DNA of 64,000 nt, from assembly GCF_005405225.1 (NCBI RefSeq), contig NZ_BJDQ01000007.1:54363-118362 (forward strand), written 5' to 3'. Each line of letters starts with the position of its first letter. The stretch's first letter is position 1. The position numbers were made by a program, and so were the translations under genes. Positions 47,422 to 56,512 of this stretch are shown here, piece by piece. This DNA comes from Enterococcus dongliensis (GTDB lineage Bacteria; Bacillota; Bacilli; Lactobacillales; Enterococcaceae). The notes under the pieces are model-generated. The model had not been told where the DNA came from. It did no database searches and saw only the letters and a list, made by a program, of their open reading frames with translations.

Positions 47422-47975
47422 CTAAGGCTTCTTTTGAGAAACCAAAGAAATCGTACCATTGGCCCATTTTGCCGGGACGATTGCTGCACTCTTTCCCCAG
47501 TTATCATGAATCTTATAAAATCTTTGTCCATCTGAAGTTTCCATGAAGCCATGTGCAACGACCCAATGATTTTTATACTTACTCCCAAGTATCTGCAAAA
47601 GTCCAATCATGACCGGTTCTCCTGCAGCAATTCGTTTAGTCGTCCGTTGCCACGATCCAACCGCTGTTGCCCTTGCTCGATAAGGAATGTGATAACGGCG
47701 AAAGAACCGATTTAACCCTAAAGAAATTTGTATAGGGACCGTTGGATAATCGATTGGCTGTAAAAAAGCCTGCAATGTTCGAATCAGCGCGTCATTTTGA
47801 CTACTATTTTTTCTCTAAGTTGGTTTACTGAACATTGTTCATCTAACTGATCTTGCCAGTAGGCCAATAATACACTGCTAGCATACGTTCCGCATAAAAA
47901 ACCTCTCGGTGTTTTCCATTCACGATATGCTTCAAAACTCTTTAATTCTACCCATCGATTCCGTAAATCAATCAT
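47422..47975 (-). pseudogene. C39-like cysteine peptidase, split by a frameshift
   Basis: Two consecutive frames make one protein of about 185 residues. The first (47784-47975) carries the catalytic Cys in GFLCGTYASSVLLAY. The second (47422 to about 47810) carries the His in YKNHWVVAHGF and the Asp/Asn in HDNWGKSAA, the C39-like layout. The frames join at a run of six A residues on the minus strand (47807-47812). One extra A would give a continuous reading through KNSSQNDALIRTLQAFLQP. No signal peptide is seen. It may be a pseudogene, a slippage-controlled gene or a sequence error. Confidence 0.75.
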
Positions 47976-48157
47976 TTTCTACCACCAGATCCTTTCATTT
48001 TATCTATTTTTTAAAATGACACAGAATAAACGCGAACTACTCCGAGTTTATTCACTAGTCAAACCACAATTTTTTTCAAAAAGACCCTTTCCTATGAGTA
48101 ACTCAGCAATTGTTTTATTATAGTATAGAACAGTAAAGACAAAGGAGCAGAATTTTT

Positions 48158-50065
48158 ATGGACAAAACAAAAATCAAAGAGAATCTATATGAAGCAATCA
48201 ACGGTGAATGGCTCAAAAAAGCAACTATTCCCGCAGACAAACCAGCAACCGGTGGTTTTCAAGATTTAGTCGATGAGATCGAAGACTTATTAATAACTGA
48301 TACCAAAAAAATGAGTGCAGATCCTTCACTTATTCCTAATCATTTGATGAAAGAGTATATTGCTTATTTTCAATTAGCTAATGATTATCAAAAACGGGAA
48401 CAAGATGGCGCCTCTCCAATGCTGCCTTTATTAAATCAAATCACCTCATTAAAAGATCTCGCTGATTTAAATCAACAATTGACTCAGTGGGTCCTCGATG
48501 GCCTGCCTCTACCTTTTGGGGTAGACGTAGATGCAGATATGAAAAACACAAAAATCAATGCGCTTTTTGCTGGGGCACCTAGTTTGATTTTACCAGACAA
48601 AACATATTATGAGCCTAATCATCCTCAAGCCTCACAACTTTTAGCGATTTTCAAAGAAATGACACTAAAACTTTTTGCCCTTGCAGGATATGAAGCAGAT
48701 ACAGCTGAAAAAATTACCGATGAAGCTCTTCAGTTCGATCGATTACTCGCACCTCACGTAAAAAGTGCCGAAGAAAATGCTGACTACAGCAAGATGTATA
48801 ACCCTGAAAGTGGGGAAGAGTTTGTTAAGCACAGTCACTACCTTGATTTAAAAAAATTATTCACCGAGTTAGTTGGTGAAGTTCCAGAAAAAATCATTGT
48901 GACAGAACCGCTGTTTTTTGAAAATCTCGATGCTCTTGTTACTCCAACAACTTTTTCACAAATGAAAAGCTGGATGCTCGTGATGACAATCAACGCTCTT
49001 ACTTCCTATCTTAGCGAAGAATTCCGTCAAGTTGGTGGAATCTATAGTCGCGCGCTTTCTGGGGCACCAGAAGCACGCTCGCAAGAAAAAGCTGCTTTTT
49101 ACCTCGCTTCTGGTCGTTTCGATCAAATCATCGGTGATTATTACGGAAAAAAATATTTTGGCGAACAAGCCAAAAAAGATGTTGAACAAATGGTGACTCG
49201 GATGGTGGGCATTTACCAAGAACGCTTGCACAACAATAGTTGGCTCAGTGAGGCTACTCGAAAAAAAGCCATTACTAAGCTGAAAACGCTTGGTATCCAT
49301 GTCGGTTATCCAGAAAAAATTCCACCAATTTACACCCAATTTAAAGTTACACCAGCAAAAAAAGGTGGAACATTGTTGAACAATGCACTGCAATTCAGTC
49401 ACTTAAAACGAAAAGATGATTATGCCAAATGGAACAAGCCGGTAGAACGAGATGAATGGGAGATGAGCGCCAATACGGTGAATGCTTACTACCATCCGTT
49501 TCGCAATATCATTGTTTTTCCGGCAGCGATTTTACAAGCACCTTTTTACAGTCTGACACAATCCAGCAGTGAAAACTTTGGCGGAATCGGTGCTGTCATC
49601 GCTCATGAAATTTCCCATGCGTTTGATAATAATGGCTCGCTTTTTGATGAATACGGTAATCTGAACAACTGGTGGACCGTTGACGATCAAAAGCATTTTC
49701 AAGAATTAGCCGATCAAATGATCGCTGAATTTGATGGATTGGAAATCGCTGGTGGAAAAGTAAATGGCAAATTAACCGTCTCAGAAAATATCGCCGATGC
49801 TGGCGGATTAAGCTGTGCCTTGGAAGCTGCTAAAAAAGATGAGAACGCTGATCTTTCAGGTTTTTTTATCAATTGGGCAACCATTTGGCGGATGAAAGCA
49901 CGCCCCGAATACACCCAATTACTTTTATCAATCGATGTGCATGCACCAAACCAATTGCGGGCCAACGTCCAAGTCAAAAACTTGGCAGATTTCTACCAAA
50001 CTTTTGATATCCAACCGACCAACGCCATGTACTTACCACCCGAAAAACGAGTAAGTATTTGGTAG
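48158..50065 (+). CDS. pepO: Neutral endopeptidase PepO (M13 family)
   Basis: A 635-residue zinc metallopeptidase of the neprilysin family, acting on oligopeptides. Zinc motif HExxH is in GAVIAHEISHAFDNNG, the third ligand in SENIADAGGLSCALEA, and the substrate-binding NAYYHPFRNIIVFPAAI precedes it. There is no signal peptide, so it is cytosolic as in lactococci. Start after AAAGGAG. The C-terminal RVSIW-type ending is typical. Confidence 0.94.
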   Translation: MDKTKIKENLYEAINGEWLKKATIPADKPATGGFQDLVDEIEDLLITDTKKMSADPSLIPNHLMKEYIAYFQLANDYQKREQDGASPMLPLLNQITSLKDLADLNQQLTQWVLDGLPLPFGVDVDADMKNTKINALFAGAPSLILPDKTYYEPNHPQASQLLAIFKEMTLKLFALAGYEADTAEKITDEALQFDRLLAPHVKSAEENADYSKMYNPESGEEFVKHSHYLDLKKLFTELVGEVPEKIIVTEPLFFENLDALVTPTTFSQMKSWMLVMTINALTSYLSEEFRQVGGIYSRALSGAPEARSQEKAAFYLASGRFDQIIGDYYGKKYFGEQAKKDVEQMVTRMVGIYQERLHNNSWLSEATRKKAITKLKTLGIHVGYPEKIPPIYTQFKVTPAKKGGTLLNNALQFSHLKRKDDYAKWNKPVERDEWEMSANTVNAYYHPFRNIIVFPAAILQAPFYSLTQSSSENFGGIGAVIAHEISHAFDNNGSLFDEYGNLNNWWTVDDQKHFQELADQMIAEFDGLEIAGGKVNGKLTVSENIADAGGLSCALEAAKKDENADLSGFFINWATIWRMKARPEYTQLLLSIDVHAPNQLRANVQVKNLADFYQTFDIQPTNAMYLPPEKRVSIW

Positions 50066-50071
50066 ACGCAT

Positions 50072-50102
50072 AAAAAAACTGACATTTGTTTGTCAGTTTT
50101 TT
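50072..50102 (+). terminator. Terminator of pepO
   Basis: AACTGACA pairs with TGTCAGTT around a 5-base loop, followed by six T residues. Confidence 0.85.
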
Positions 50103-50261
50103 ATTTTGGACTTGAAATACAACCGTGTGATTATTATTAACATGAAACTTAAAATCAATCAAAAAAATCCACTTATAACACGCCATAAACTTCAAAGAAT
50201 TTGTCTTAGCTCATTCAAATCCAAAAGAGATTGTTTATTGACCATTTTCGAAGTGAAAAGA

Positions 50262-50290
50262 TTGTTTCCTTGTCCATTCTGTGCTACTAT
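50262..50290 (+). promoter_or_regulatory. Promoter of the folT transcript
   Basis: TTGTTT and TACTAT are 17 bases apart; the transcript would begin near the hairpin TTTTTTCGGGGTCTTCCCC at 50291-50316. Between the pepO terminator and here (about 150 bases) I see nothing else. Confidence 0.6.
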
Positions 50291-50315
50291 TTTTTCGGGG
50301 TCTTCCCCAAAAAAT

Positions 50316-50412
50316 CAGAGTAGAAAATAAAGCGTTAAGTGCTAGAGGGATGGGATGTTGTCCTCTGGACGAAAGACTTAGTCTGCGGTTTTGTTTTCGC
50401 ATTCGCTGCATG
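50316..50412 (+). promoter_or_regulatory. THF riboswitch (tetrahydrofolate)
   Basis: Conserved THF-riboswitch segments are present in order: GAGTAGAAAATAAAGCGTTAAGTG, then GGGATGGGATGTTG, then GACGAAAGACTTAGTCTGCGG and GCATTCGCTGC. The gene that follows is a folate importer, the usual target. A hairpin GCTGCATGAAGATGTAGCAGC just before AAGGAG suggests control of translation start. Confidence 0.85.
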
Positions 50413-50445
50413 AAGATGTAGCAGCTCTATAAGGAGATGCTAGGA

Positions 50446-50976
50446 ATGAAGAAACAACTCGATGCTAGAAGCATCACAACAATGGCACTTTTGATTGCCA
50501 TGATGGTTACTTTGTCTCGTATTTTAGGAATCGAGACACAATTTCTCAAAGTCAGTTTTACTTTTATCCCAGAAATCATAATGGGCATGCTTTTTGGACC
50601 AATATGGACCGGAATCGGCTCAGTTATTGCTGATTTTATTGGGATGTCACTTTTTGCGAAAGCGCCATTTTTTATTGGGTTTACAATCAATGCCTTTCTT
50701 GAAGGAGCTATCTATGGTTACTTCTTTTATAAGAAAGAAATTACTTGGAAAAACTCGATTCAATCTGTGTTAGTGTCAACAATCTTGATCAACTTGATCT
50801 TAACACCGCTTTGGCTGGCAATGATGTACCACGTCCCCTTGAACAGTTGGGTGATTTGGACACCGCGTTTGATTAAGACGGTTATTTGGATTCCGATTCA
50901 AACAGCCATCACCTATTTCTTAGGTGGTGTATTGCCTTATAAACAATGGATCGCACGTTTCAATCGTGCCCACTAA
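50446..50976 (+). CDS. folT: Folate ECF transporter S component
   Basis: A 176-residue membrane S-component with about five to six helices. It begins MKKQLDARSITTMALLIAMM, with family segments VSFTFIPEIIMGMLFGPIWT and ADFIGMSLFAKAPFFIGFTI. It would work with the shared ECF energising module encoded elsewhere. The ATG at 50446 is ten bases from AAGGAG; an ATG at 50437 abuts that site. The upstream THF riboswitch supports folate as substrate. Confidence 0.9.
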   Translation: MKKQLDARSITTMALLIAMMVTLSRILGIETQFLKVSFTFIPEIIMGMLFGPIWTGIGSVIADFIGMSLFAKAPFFIGFTINAFLEGAIYGYFFYKKEITWKNSIQSVLVSTILINLILTPLWLAMMYHVPLNSWVIWTPRLIKTVIWIPIQTAITYFLGGVLPYKQWIARFNRAH

Positions 50977-51038
50977 TTTTTACGCAAACATAATGTTTAT
51001 ATAGAAATAGTTATTTCTTTCACACGATAAATCACGAT

Positions 51039-51074
51039 AGAGACTGTCTCATCCCATAGACAGTCTCTTTTTTT
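51039..51074 (+). terminator. Terminator of folT
   Basis: AGAGACTGTCT pairs with AGACAGTCTCT around an 8-base loop, followed by a long T-run. Confidence 0.85.
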
Positions 51075-51160
51075 GTATTATTTTTCGCAAGCATAATAAT
51101 CGCTATTCACGTAAGAAAGCGCTATGCTGTGAAAAATCTGAGAAGAAAGCTGGGAGAAAC

Positions 51161-52060
51161 ATGAAAAACTCTGATGTATTGATCGTGCCTAAAGATCGTT
51201 CGCTTTATTTTTTCCCTGCCCTATCGGAAATCAGTGTTTGTTCAGGGAAAGAATTACTTGTCGCAAGTAATGACTACTTACGGCACTACTTAAAGACATT
51301 TCAACTGATCATCTTTTTAGATTATGGTTTTGAACCGATAATGGCAGCAAAGATTCGGCCATTCACTAAAGCAAAAATCGTTCTGTTTTTTTGGAACCAC
51401 TTTAAATTGGAACACTACCGCAAGTTAGCTGCCAGCCAAAAAGAAACTGCCATCGATGAAATTTACCACTTCGATCCTTTAGAAGCTCGCGATCTGCAAT
51501 TAAAACACAATAGTTCGTTCTACACACAATCAGTCGGTGAACCAGCAGATCAGATAGCCTATGATATTTTCTTTGGTGCAAGTGACAATGGCCGCAAGCA
51601 ACAAGCACTAGCATTAAAAGAACGTTTTGAGTTACTTGGACTTTCTACGTTTTATCATATACTGCCTAAACGCGGAAACGATCAAGCAGGTTATTTGCCT
51701 TATACAGATTACTTAACCCTAGTCAAACGCAGTAAAGGGATCTTAGAAATCTTGCGGGCGGGGCAATATGGTGTAACTTTACGAACCTTTGAGTCTCTTT
51801 TTTTACAAAAAAAATTACTCACAACAAATAAGATGCTTCCTTTTTACCGACTCTATGATCCTAGAAATATTTTTATGCTCGGTCCAGACCTCAGCCAATT
51901 GACTGCTTTTTTAACTACCCCTTACCAACCTATCGATCAAAAATTACGTGATTTTTTTGAAGCGAGTCATTGGGTTCAGCGTTTTGTTGATCATCAACCA
52001 GAACTCTTTGAACAATTCGAGTATTATCCCGAACTGATGGCCCAAAAAAGTGCTCTGTAA
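51161..52060 (+). CDS. Glycosyltransferase-like polysaccharide biosynthesis protein (CgeB-like), unassigned
   Basis: A 299-residue soluble protein. Its pattern resembles a group of capsule and surface-polysaccharide glycosyltransferases: YDIFFGASDNGRKQQALALK in the middle, then LPYTDYLTLVKRSKGILEI, GQYGVTLRTFESLFLQKKL and NIFMLG near the C-terminus. The donor and acceptor are unknown. It is a lone gene with its own promoter region and terminator and no capsule genes nearby. Not to be taken as more than a family-level guess. Confidence 0.6.
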   Translation: MKNSDVLIVPKDRSLYFFPALSEISVCSGKELLVASNDYLRHYLKTFQLIIFLDYGFEPIMAAKIRPFTKAKIVLFFWNHFKLEHYRKLAASQKETAIDEIYHFDPLEARDLQLKHNSSFYTQSVGEPADQIAYDIFFGASDNGRKQQALALKERFELLGLSTFYHILPKRGNDQAGYLPYTDYLTLVKRSKGILEILRAGQYGVTLRTFESLFLQKKLLTTNKMLPFYRLYDPRNIFMLGPDLSQLTAFLTTPYQPIDQKLRDFFEASHWVQRFVDHQPELFEQFEYYPELMAQKSAL

Positions 52061-52072
52061 CTTTTTATAACT

Positions 52073-52107
52073 AAAAAAAAAGCTGCGACTAATCGTCGCA
52101 GCTTTTT
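52073..52107. terminator. Bidirectional terminator before efp
   Basis: AGCTGCGAC and GTCGCAGCT form a perfect stem with A8 on one side and T5 on the other, between two convergent genes. Confidence 0.85.
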
Positions 52108-52109
52108 CT

Positions 52110-52673
52110 CTATTTATTCGCACGTTTTTGATAAGTACCTTCTTGAGTATTGATCTCTAGCATTTCGCCTTCTTCAATAAAATCAGGAACGTTTACGACT
52201 AGGCCTGTTTCCATTGTTGCTGGTTTACCAGAGCCTGTCACAGTAGCACCTTTAATTGATGGTTGTGTTTCAACAACTTTCAAGACAACTGTTGTTGGAG
52301 GCGTTAATCCAATCACTTCGTCACCGTAAAATTGGATTTTTACTTCCATATTTTCAAGGATATATTTCATTTCTGCTTCAATTGTTGAAACTGGAATCTC
52401 GTATTGTTCATAAGTTTCAAGATCCATGAAGATTGCGACATCGTCTTGGCTGTATAGATATTGAACCGTTTTAGTTTCCATCATCGCTTTTTCGAATTTT
52501 TCTTCTGGGCGGAAAGTTGTGTCATAGGTTGAACCTGTACGCACATCGCGTAATTTCATCCGCATAACTGTATTTCCTTTACCTGGTTTGTGGTGGCTGG
52601 CTTCTAAGACTTTGATCAATTTTCCGTCTTGAATGAAAGTCATCCCCGCACGTAAATCGCTTGCTGAAATCAT
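52110..52673 (-). CDS. efp: Elongation factor P
   Basis: A 187-residue EF-P, relieving ribosome stalling at polyproline. It begins [20 protein letters not shown] and has the tip loop HHKPGKGNT with the modifiable Lys. The OB domain signature is [20 protein letters not shown]. The ATG at 52673 follows GAGGAG; the longer frame adds 14 residues through the ribosome-binding site. No modification enzyme gene is in the window. Confidence 0.96.
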   Translation of the reverse strand: MISASDLRAGMTFIQDGKLIKVLEASHHKPGKGNTVMRMKLRDVRTGSTYDTTFRPEEKFEKAMMETKTVQYLYSQDDVAIFMDLETYEQYEIPVSTIEAEMKYILENMEVKIQFYGDEVIGLTPPTTVVLKVVETQPSIKGATVTGSGKPATMETGLVVNVPDFIEEGEMLEINTQEGTYQKRANK

Positions 52674-52782
52674 TAATAAGCACTCCTCTTCTACTATAAA
52701 ATGAACCTTTATCATTGTAGCAAATAACCCTGATAGTTACTAGGGAAAATAATTATCTATTGGGAAAAACAACGTGATTCAT

Positions 52783-53418
52783 TTATTTTGCTTCTTGAAT
52801 TCGGAAAAAACTTAGTTTGGGTAAGTGATTCAATGTTAACTCTAAGGACGGTCCCATTAAAAGCAATACAATCAACGTGCCAAATCCAATATGACCTCCC
52901 AATAAAAAACCAGTTAAAAAAATGAGTGCATCCAAAACGATTCGAGCCGTTTTTACTGAGCTTTTCAATACTCGCTTTAATAAAATCATCAAAGATTCAT
53001 ACGCCGCAGAACCTGCATCTGCTAAAAGATAAATTCCTGTCCCAATCCCAAAAATAATTGAGCCGGCAACGATTGAGAAATAGCCAGTACCACTGGGAAT
53101 CGTATGTAAGATACCGAGCCAGTCTAAGATATTTAGGCAAAAACCTAGACCAAAACTATTAATCAGACTGCCAAATCCGATCATCTTACGATCATAAAAG
53201 AAGATAATTACTAAGATGATTCCGTTAAACAGCATACTGACCGTTCCGAATTTCAACGGTGCGTGTTGCAAAACACCCAAAACAAAGGTACTGATTGCAT
53301 CTGCCCCTAAACCGCTGACAACAATCAGCCGGACCCCGATTGCAGCGATGAATGTTCCAATAATAGTAAAAAATAATTGCTTGACGACATTTGGTTTGAT
53401 AACTGTGTCCCTCTCTTT
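52783..53418 (-). CDS. YczE/YyaS/YitT family membrane protein
   Basis: A 211-residue protein with about five membrane helices (LFFTIIGTFIAAIGVRLIVV, FGTVSMLFNGIILVIIFFYD and so on) and the Gly-rich ADAISTFVLG segment of the YczE group. Function unknown. The start (M27 of the longest frame) is uncertain because no strong ribosome-binding site precedes it. The longer frame is excluded since it runs into the terminator of the gene upstream. Confidence 0.78.
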   Translation of the reverse strand, partial: KERDTVIKPNVVKQLFFTIIGTFIAAIGVRLIVVSGLGADAISTFVLGVLQHAPLKFGTVSMLFNGIILVIIFFYDRKMIGFGSLINSFGLGFCLNILDWLGILHTIPSGTGYFSIVAGSIIFGIGTGIYLLADAGSAAYESLMILLKRVLKSSVKTARIVLDALIFLTGFLLGGHIGFGTLIVLLLMGPSLELTLNHLPKLSFFRIQEAK

Positions 53419-53479
53419 CATTAAATCAAGCAGCTGTAAATTTATTCTGCTCTTTAGTGTAAAAAATCTAAAACTGGTC

Positions 53480-53520
53480 AAAAAATTAGACACCAAACAA
53501 GTTTTTGTTTGGTGTCTAAT
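53480..53520 (-). terminator. Terminator of the HD-domain gene
   Basis: ATTAGACACCAAACAA and its complement form a 16-bp perfect stem, followed by six T residues on the minus strand. Confidence 0.85.
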
Positions 53521-53529
53521 GTGTTTCTA

Positions 53530-54027
53530 TTAGTTCCAACCTTTTTTAAAACGCATTTTATATGAATTGAATCGCTCTACCAAAGGAACTGCAGCTTCTG
53601 CAATTGCACAATACTTATCGACTAACGTAACGATGTAGCCTTCCTTATATTTAGGAGGTGTGATTGTTGCGCCCCACATATGTTTGATAATGATATCACG
53701 TTCAAGATCTGACAATTCAGTAATCTTTTCAGCATTTTTCACAGCGATGCGCGGATGCATATATGCATGAGACCCTTCATCGAACTTAGTCGTCCGCCAA
53801 TCATAGTAAAACAGGTCATGCAACAATCCTGCACGAGCAGTTGCTCGTACATCCCCGTGAAATTGTTTTGCTAATTTATAACTTGTATAAGAAACACTAA
53901 TCGAATGTTCCAAACGTGTAGAGTTCATATGTTGAGTATAGTTTGCTAATTTTTGTACTTCTTCGGTAACTAATAAATCTTCAATATAAGAAACGTATTC
54001 TTCATCATCACGCCAGTTTTCTGTCAT
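53530..54027 (-). CDS. HD domain protein
   Basis: A 165-residue HD-superfamily protein. Metal-binding residues appear as LEHSISVSYTSYKLAK, AGLLHDLFYYDW (HD), then SHAYMHPRIAV and the final D in VDKYCAIAE. HD proteins of this size are often phosphohydrolases. The substrate is unknown. The ATG at 54027 follows AAAGGGG; a longer frame starts 12 residues earlier, partly inside that site. Confidence 0.85.
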   Translation of the reverse strand: MTENWRDDEEYVSYIEDLLVTEEVQKLANYTQHMNSTRLEHSISVSYTSYKLAKQFHGDVRATARAGLLHDLFYYDWRTTKFDEGSHAYMHPRIAVKNAEKITELSDLERDIIIKHMWGATITPPKYKEGYIVTLVDKYCAIAEAAVPLVERFNSYKMRFKKGWN

Positions 54028-54156
54028 GGATAGAAAGCCCCTTTTCTTTGTTTCTGCCACCAATTATAGCACGGCTTTAAAAACTTGAATAGGCTTCCAC
54101 AAATTTGAAAATAAAGTTTAATAGTTCCTTAACAAGGTTTAACAAATTGTGAAGAT

Positions 54157-54918
54157 TTATTTAAGTAAATGGAACATCAATACACCAGCTGCGATGGCGA
54201 CATTCAATGATTCTGCTTGTCCTTTAATCGGGATATAAAGATTCTGATCTGTCAATGCTAAAACTGCTGATGACATCCCTTGTCCTTCATTTCCCATCAC
54301 CAGTGCAACATTTTCTGTTTTTTCTACAGTCAAATATTCCTTTGCATTTTTATCTAGGGCTGTTCCCAGTACAAGACTGCCTTGTTGTTGGAATTGCGGG
54401 ATAATCTTTGTTAAATCAGCATTGCTGATTGTTAGATGATACAAACTACCTTGCGTACTGCGCAAGGTTTTAGGATTGTATAAATCGGCGCTGCCCTGTC
54501 CTAAAATTACACCAGAAAATCCAGCAGCATCAGCTGTCCGGATCATTGTCCCCACATTTCCGGGATCTTGCACATTATCCAACAACAACCACGCACCAGA
54601 AAAATCTATTTCCTTTTCTTGCGGCATTTCTGCTACGGCGATCATCCCCTGAGGTGCTGGTTGACTAGCCAAATGTTTCAATACTTCGTCAGAAACTAAA
54701 TAATATTCTGATAGATTTTCTTCGATCCAGTCAGACCACTCATTTACCCCACGTTGACTGATGAAGACATCTTTTAAAACAACATCGGCTGCGTGTGCCT
54801 CTTGAATCAGATGAAATCCTTCTAACAAATAGGTCTGACTTTGTTGGCGATATTTTTTTTGTTGCAATTTTTTTGTCTCTTTGATCAATGGATTTTTACT
54901 TGATTGGATTTCTTTCAT
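54157..54918 (-). CDS. TrmH family RNA 2'-O-methyltransferase
   Basis: A 253-residue SPOUT methyltransferase with an N-terminal substrate-binding domain (QTYLLEGFHLIQEAHAADV) and the knotted SAM site (LLLDNVQDPGNVGTMIRTAD, VALVMGNEGQGMS, IPIKGQAESLNVAIAAGV). It methylates rRNA or tRNA; which one is unclear. The true ATG follows AAAGGAG. The longest frame would add 60 residues and run across the acylphosphatase gene on the other strand, so it is rejected. Confidence 0.9.
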   Translation of the reverse strand: MKEIQSSKNPLIKETKKLQQKKYRQQSQTYLLEGFHLIQEAHAADVVLKDVFISQRGVNEWSDWIEENLSEYYLVSDEVLKHLASQPAPQGMIAVAEMPQEKEIDFSGAWLLLDNVQDPGNVGTMIRTADAAGFSGVILGQGSADLYNPKTLRSTQGSLYHLTISNADLTKIIPQFQQQGSLVLGTALDKNAKEYLTVEKTENVALVMGNEGQGMSSAVLALTDQNLYIPIKGQAESLNVAIAAGVLMFHLLK

Positions 54919-55078
54919 GTTGGACTCCTTTTTACTGTATAGAAGATTTTTTCCAGCAAGTGATTGCCTGTCTTTTTCAAATGACATTTCGTCTGTCATT
55001 ATAGCACGTGATTTCTTGTAACAACTAGTAAAACTCGGTATCATGGAGTATAAGCAAAAATTAATAGGAGGGTTTCTT

Positions 55079-55351
55079 ATGAAGATGCATTTCAACATTA
55101 CTGGTCGCGTGCAAGGTGTTGGTTTTCGCTATACAACGTATCAATTAGCCGTAGAGATTGGTGTAACAGGCACTGTAAAAAACGAGGCCGATGGCAGTGT
55201 GACCATTGAAGCAGTTGGAACAAGCGAACAGATCGAGCAGTTTCTCACAAGACTCAAAAATCCGCAAAATCCTTTTGCTAAAGTCAAGCACATCGAACAA
55301 TATGAGGACCCTACGATCAAAGACTTTGACAAGTTTTCTGTCGTCTATTAA
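55079..55351 (+). CDS. acyP: Acylphosphatase
   Basis: A 90-residue acylphosphatase. The active-site Arg is in GRVQGVGFRYTTYQLA and the Asn in GTVKNEADGSVTIEAVG. It hydrolyses acyl phosphates. The ATG lies nine bases after AGGAGGG. Lies back to back with the RNA methyltransferase gene; the same neighbours are common in Firmicutes with yidC downstream. Confidence 0.94.
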   Translation: MKMHFNITGRVQGVGFRYTTYQLAVEIGVTGTVKNEADGSVTIEAVGTSEQIEQFLTRLKNPQNPFAKVKHIEQYEDPTIKDFDKFSVVY

Positions 55352-55387
55352 AAAAATGACAAGGTTGGCTGATTTTTCCGAATTTAA

Positions 55388-55416
55388 TTGAAAAGGCTAG
55401 TGTTATCTAGTATAGT
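55388..55416 (+). promoter_or_regulatory. Promoter of yidC
   Basis: TTGAAA and TATAGT are separated by 17 bases, ending about 40 bases before the yidC start. Confidence 0.7.
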
Positions 55417-55455
55417 GTTTCCTGTATAAATTTTTATTAGCAGAGGAAGAAATAA

Positions 55456-56391
55456 ATGACAAAATTTAAAAATTGGCTTTTAGGCTCTGGACTTTTGGGT
55501 GTTCTTTTAATCCTTTCAGGCTGTGTGCGATCGGATAAAAATGGTAACCCAGATACATCAGGTCTTGTGTACCGAATGTTGGTCGTTCCATTAGAGAACT
55601 TTCTAAATTGGATGGTCCAGAATTTCGATTGGTCTTACGGCTTAGCGATCATCGTTCTAACCATCATCGTACGTTTGATCATCTTACCGCTAGGCATTCA
55701 TCAATCAAAAAAATCGTTAATCCAATCTGAGAAAATGCAATCTATCAAACCACAGATTGATGCTGCTCAAGCAAAAGTAAAACAAGCAACAACAAAAGAA
55801 GAACAAATGGCAGCACAAAGTGAAATGCAAGCAGTCTACAAAGAAAACAATGTCAGCATGATGGGCGGCATGGGATGTTTGCCTTTACTAATCCAAATGC
55901 CAATCTTCTCAGCATTGTATTACACTGCACGTTTTTCAGAAGGCATCCAACATTCTTCATTCATCGGGATCGACTTAGCAAAACCAAGTTATGTCTTAGT
56001 TGTCGTTGTCGGGATTGCCTACTTATTACAAGGCTATATCTCACTAATTGGTGTGCCAGAAGAACAAAAGAAAACCATGCGCAGTATGATGATTGCCTCA
56101 CCGTTGATGATCGTCTTCATGTCATTCACTTCACCTGCAGGAGTTGCTCTTTATTGGGTAGTCGGTGGTATCTTTAGTTGCCTTCAAACTTTTATTACAA
56201 ATGTACTGATGCGCCCTCGCATCAAAGCAAAGATTCAAGAAGACTTAAAGAAAAATCCGCCAAAACAAGTGGTGACTAAACCAATCAAACAAGCGGAACC
56301 AATCAAACCAAAACAAGTCAGTCAACCAAAGAATCAAGGGAAAAAAAATAATAACCATGGACGTAACGCAGGAAAACAACAACGGAAATAA
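55456..56391 (+). CDS. yidC: Membrane protein insertase YidC/OxaA
   Basis: A 311-residue insertase with a lipoprotein signal (LLILSGCVRS, lipid Cys23) and five membrane segments. The conserved core begins SYGLAIIVLTIIVRLIILPL, whose Arg sits in the hydrophilic groove. It has a charged loop (QSEKMQSIKPQIDAAQ) and MMGGMGCLPLLIQMPIFSAL. The C-terminal tail is long, basic and Gln-rich, as in the Bacillus-type second YidC that binds ribosomes. Confidence 0.94.
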   Translation: MTKFKNWLLGSGLLGVLLILSGCVRSDKNGNPDTSGLVYRMLVVPLENFLNWMVQNFDWSYGLAIIVLTIIVRLIILPLGIHQSKKSLIQSEKMQSIKPQIDAAQAKVKQATTKEEQMAAQSEMQAVYKENNVSMMGGMGCLPLLIQMPIFSALYYTARFSEGIQHSSFIGIDLAKPSYVLVVVVGIAYLLQGYISLIGVPEEQKKTMRSMMIASPLMIVFMSFTSPAGVALYWVVGGIFSCLQTFITNVLMRPRIKAKIQEDLKKNPPKQVVTKPIKQAEPIKPKQVSQPKNQGKKNNNHGRNAGKQQRK

Positions 56392-56437
56392 TCACTTCTC
56401 AGCAAGTAATTTTTTCTAAAAGTTTCTTCCTTGTCCA

Positions 56438-56472
56438 CAAAAAAATCTAAGCAATTATGCTTAGATTTTTTT
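56438..56472. terminator. Bidirectional terminator between yidC and the pilus operon
   Basis: AAATCTAAGCA and TGCTTAGATTT flank a 4-base loop, with A7 and T7 on the sides. Confidence 0.85.
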
Positions 56473-56512
56473 GTATAGTTTCGAAGAATACAATCATTGT
56501 CACTGAATGCAC

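Noticed and set aside
53418..53496. Longer start of the YczE-like gene at 53496
   Set aside because: The extra codons run into the terminator of the HD gene.
54157..55098. Longer start of the TrmH-family gene at 55098
   Set aside because: It would add 60 residues without a ribosome-binding site and cross the acylphosphatase gene on the other strand. AAAGGAG precedes the ATG at 54918.
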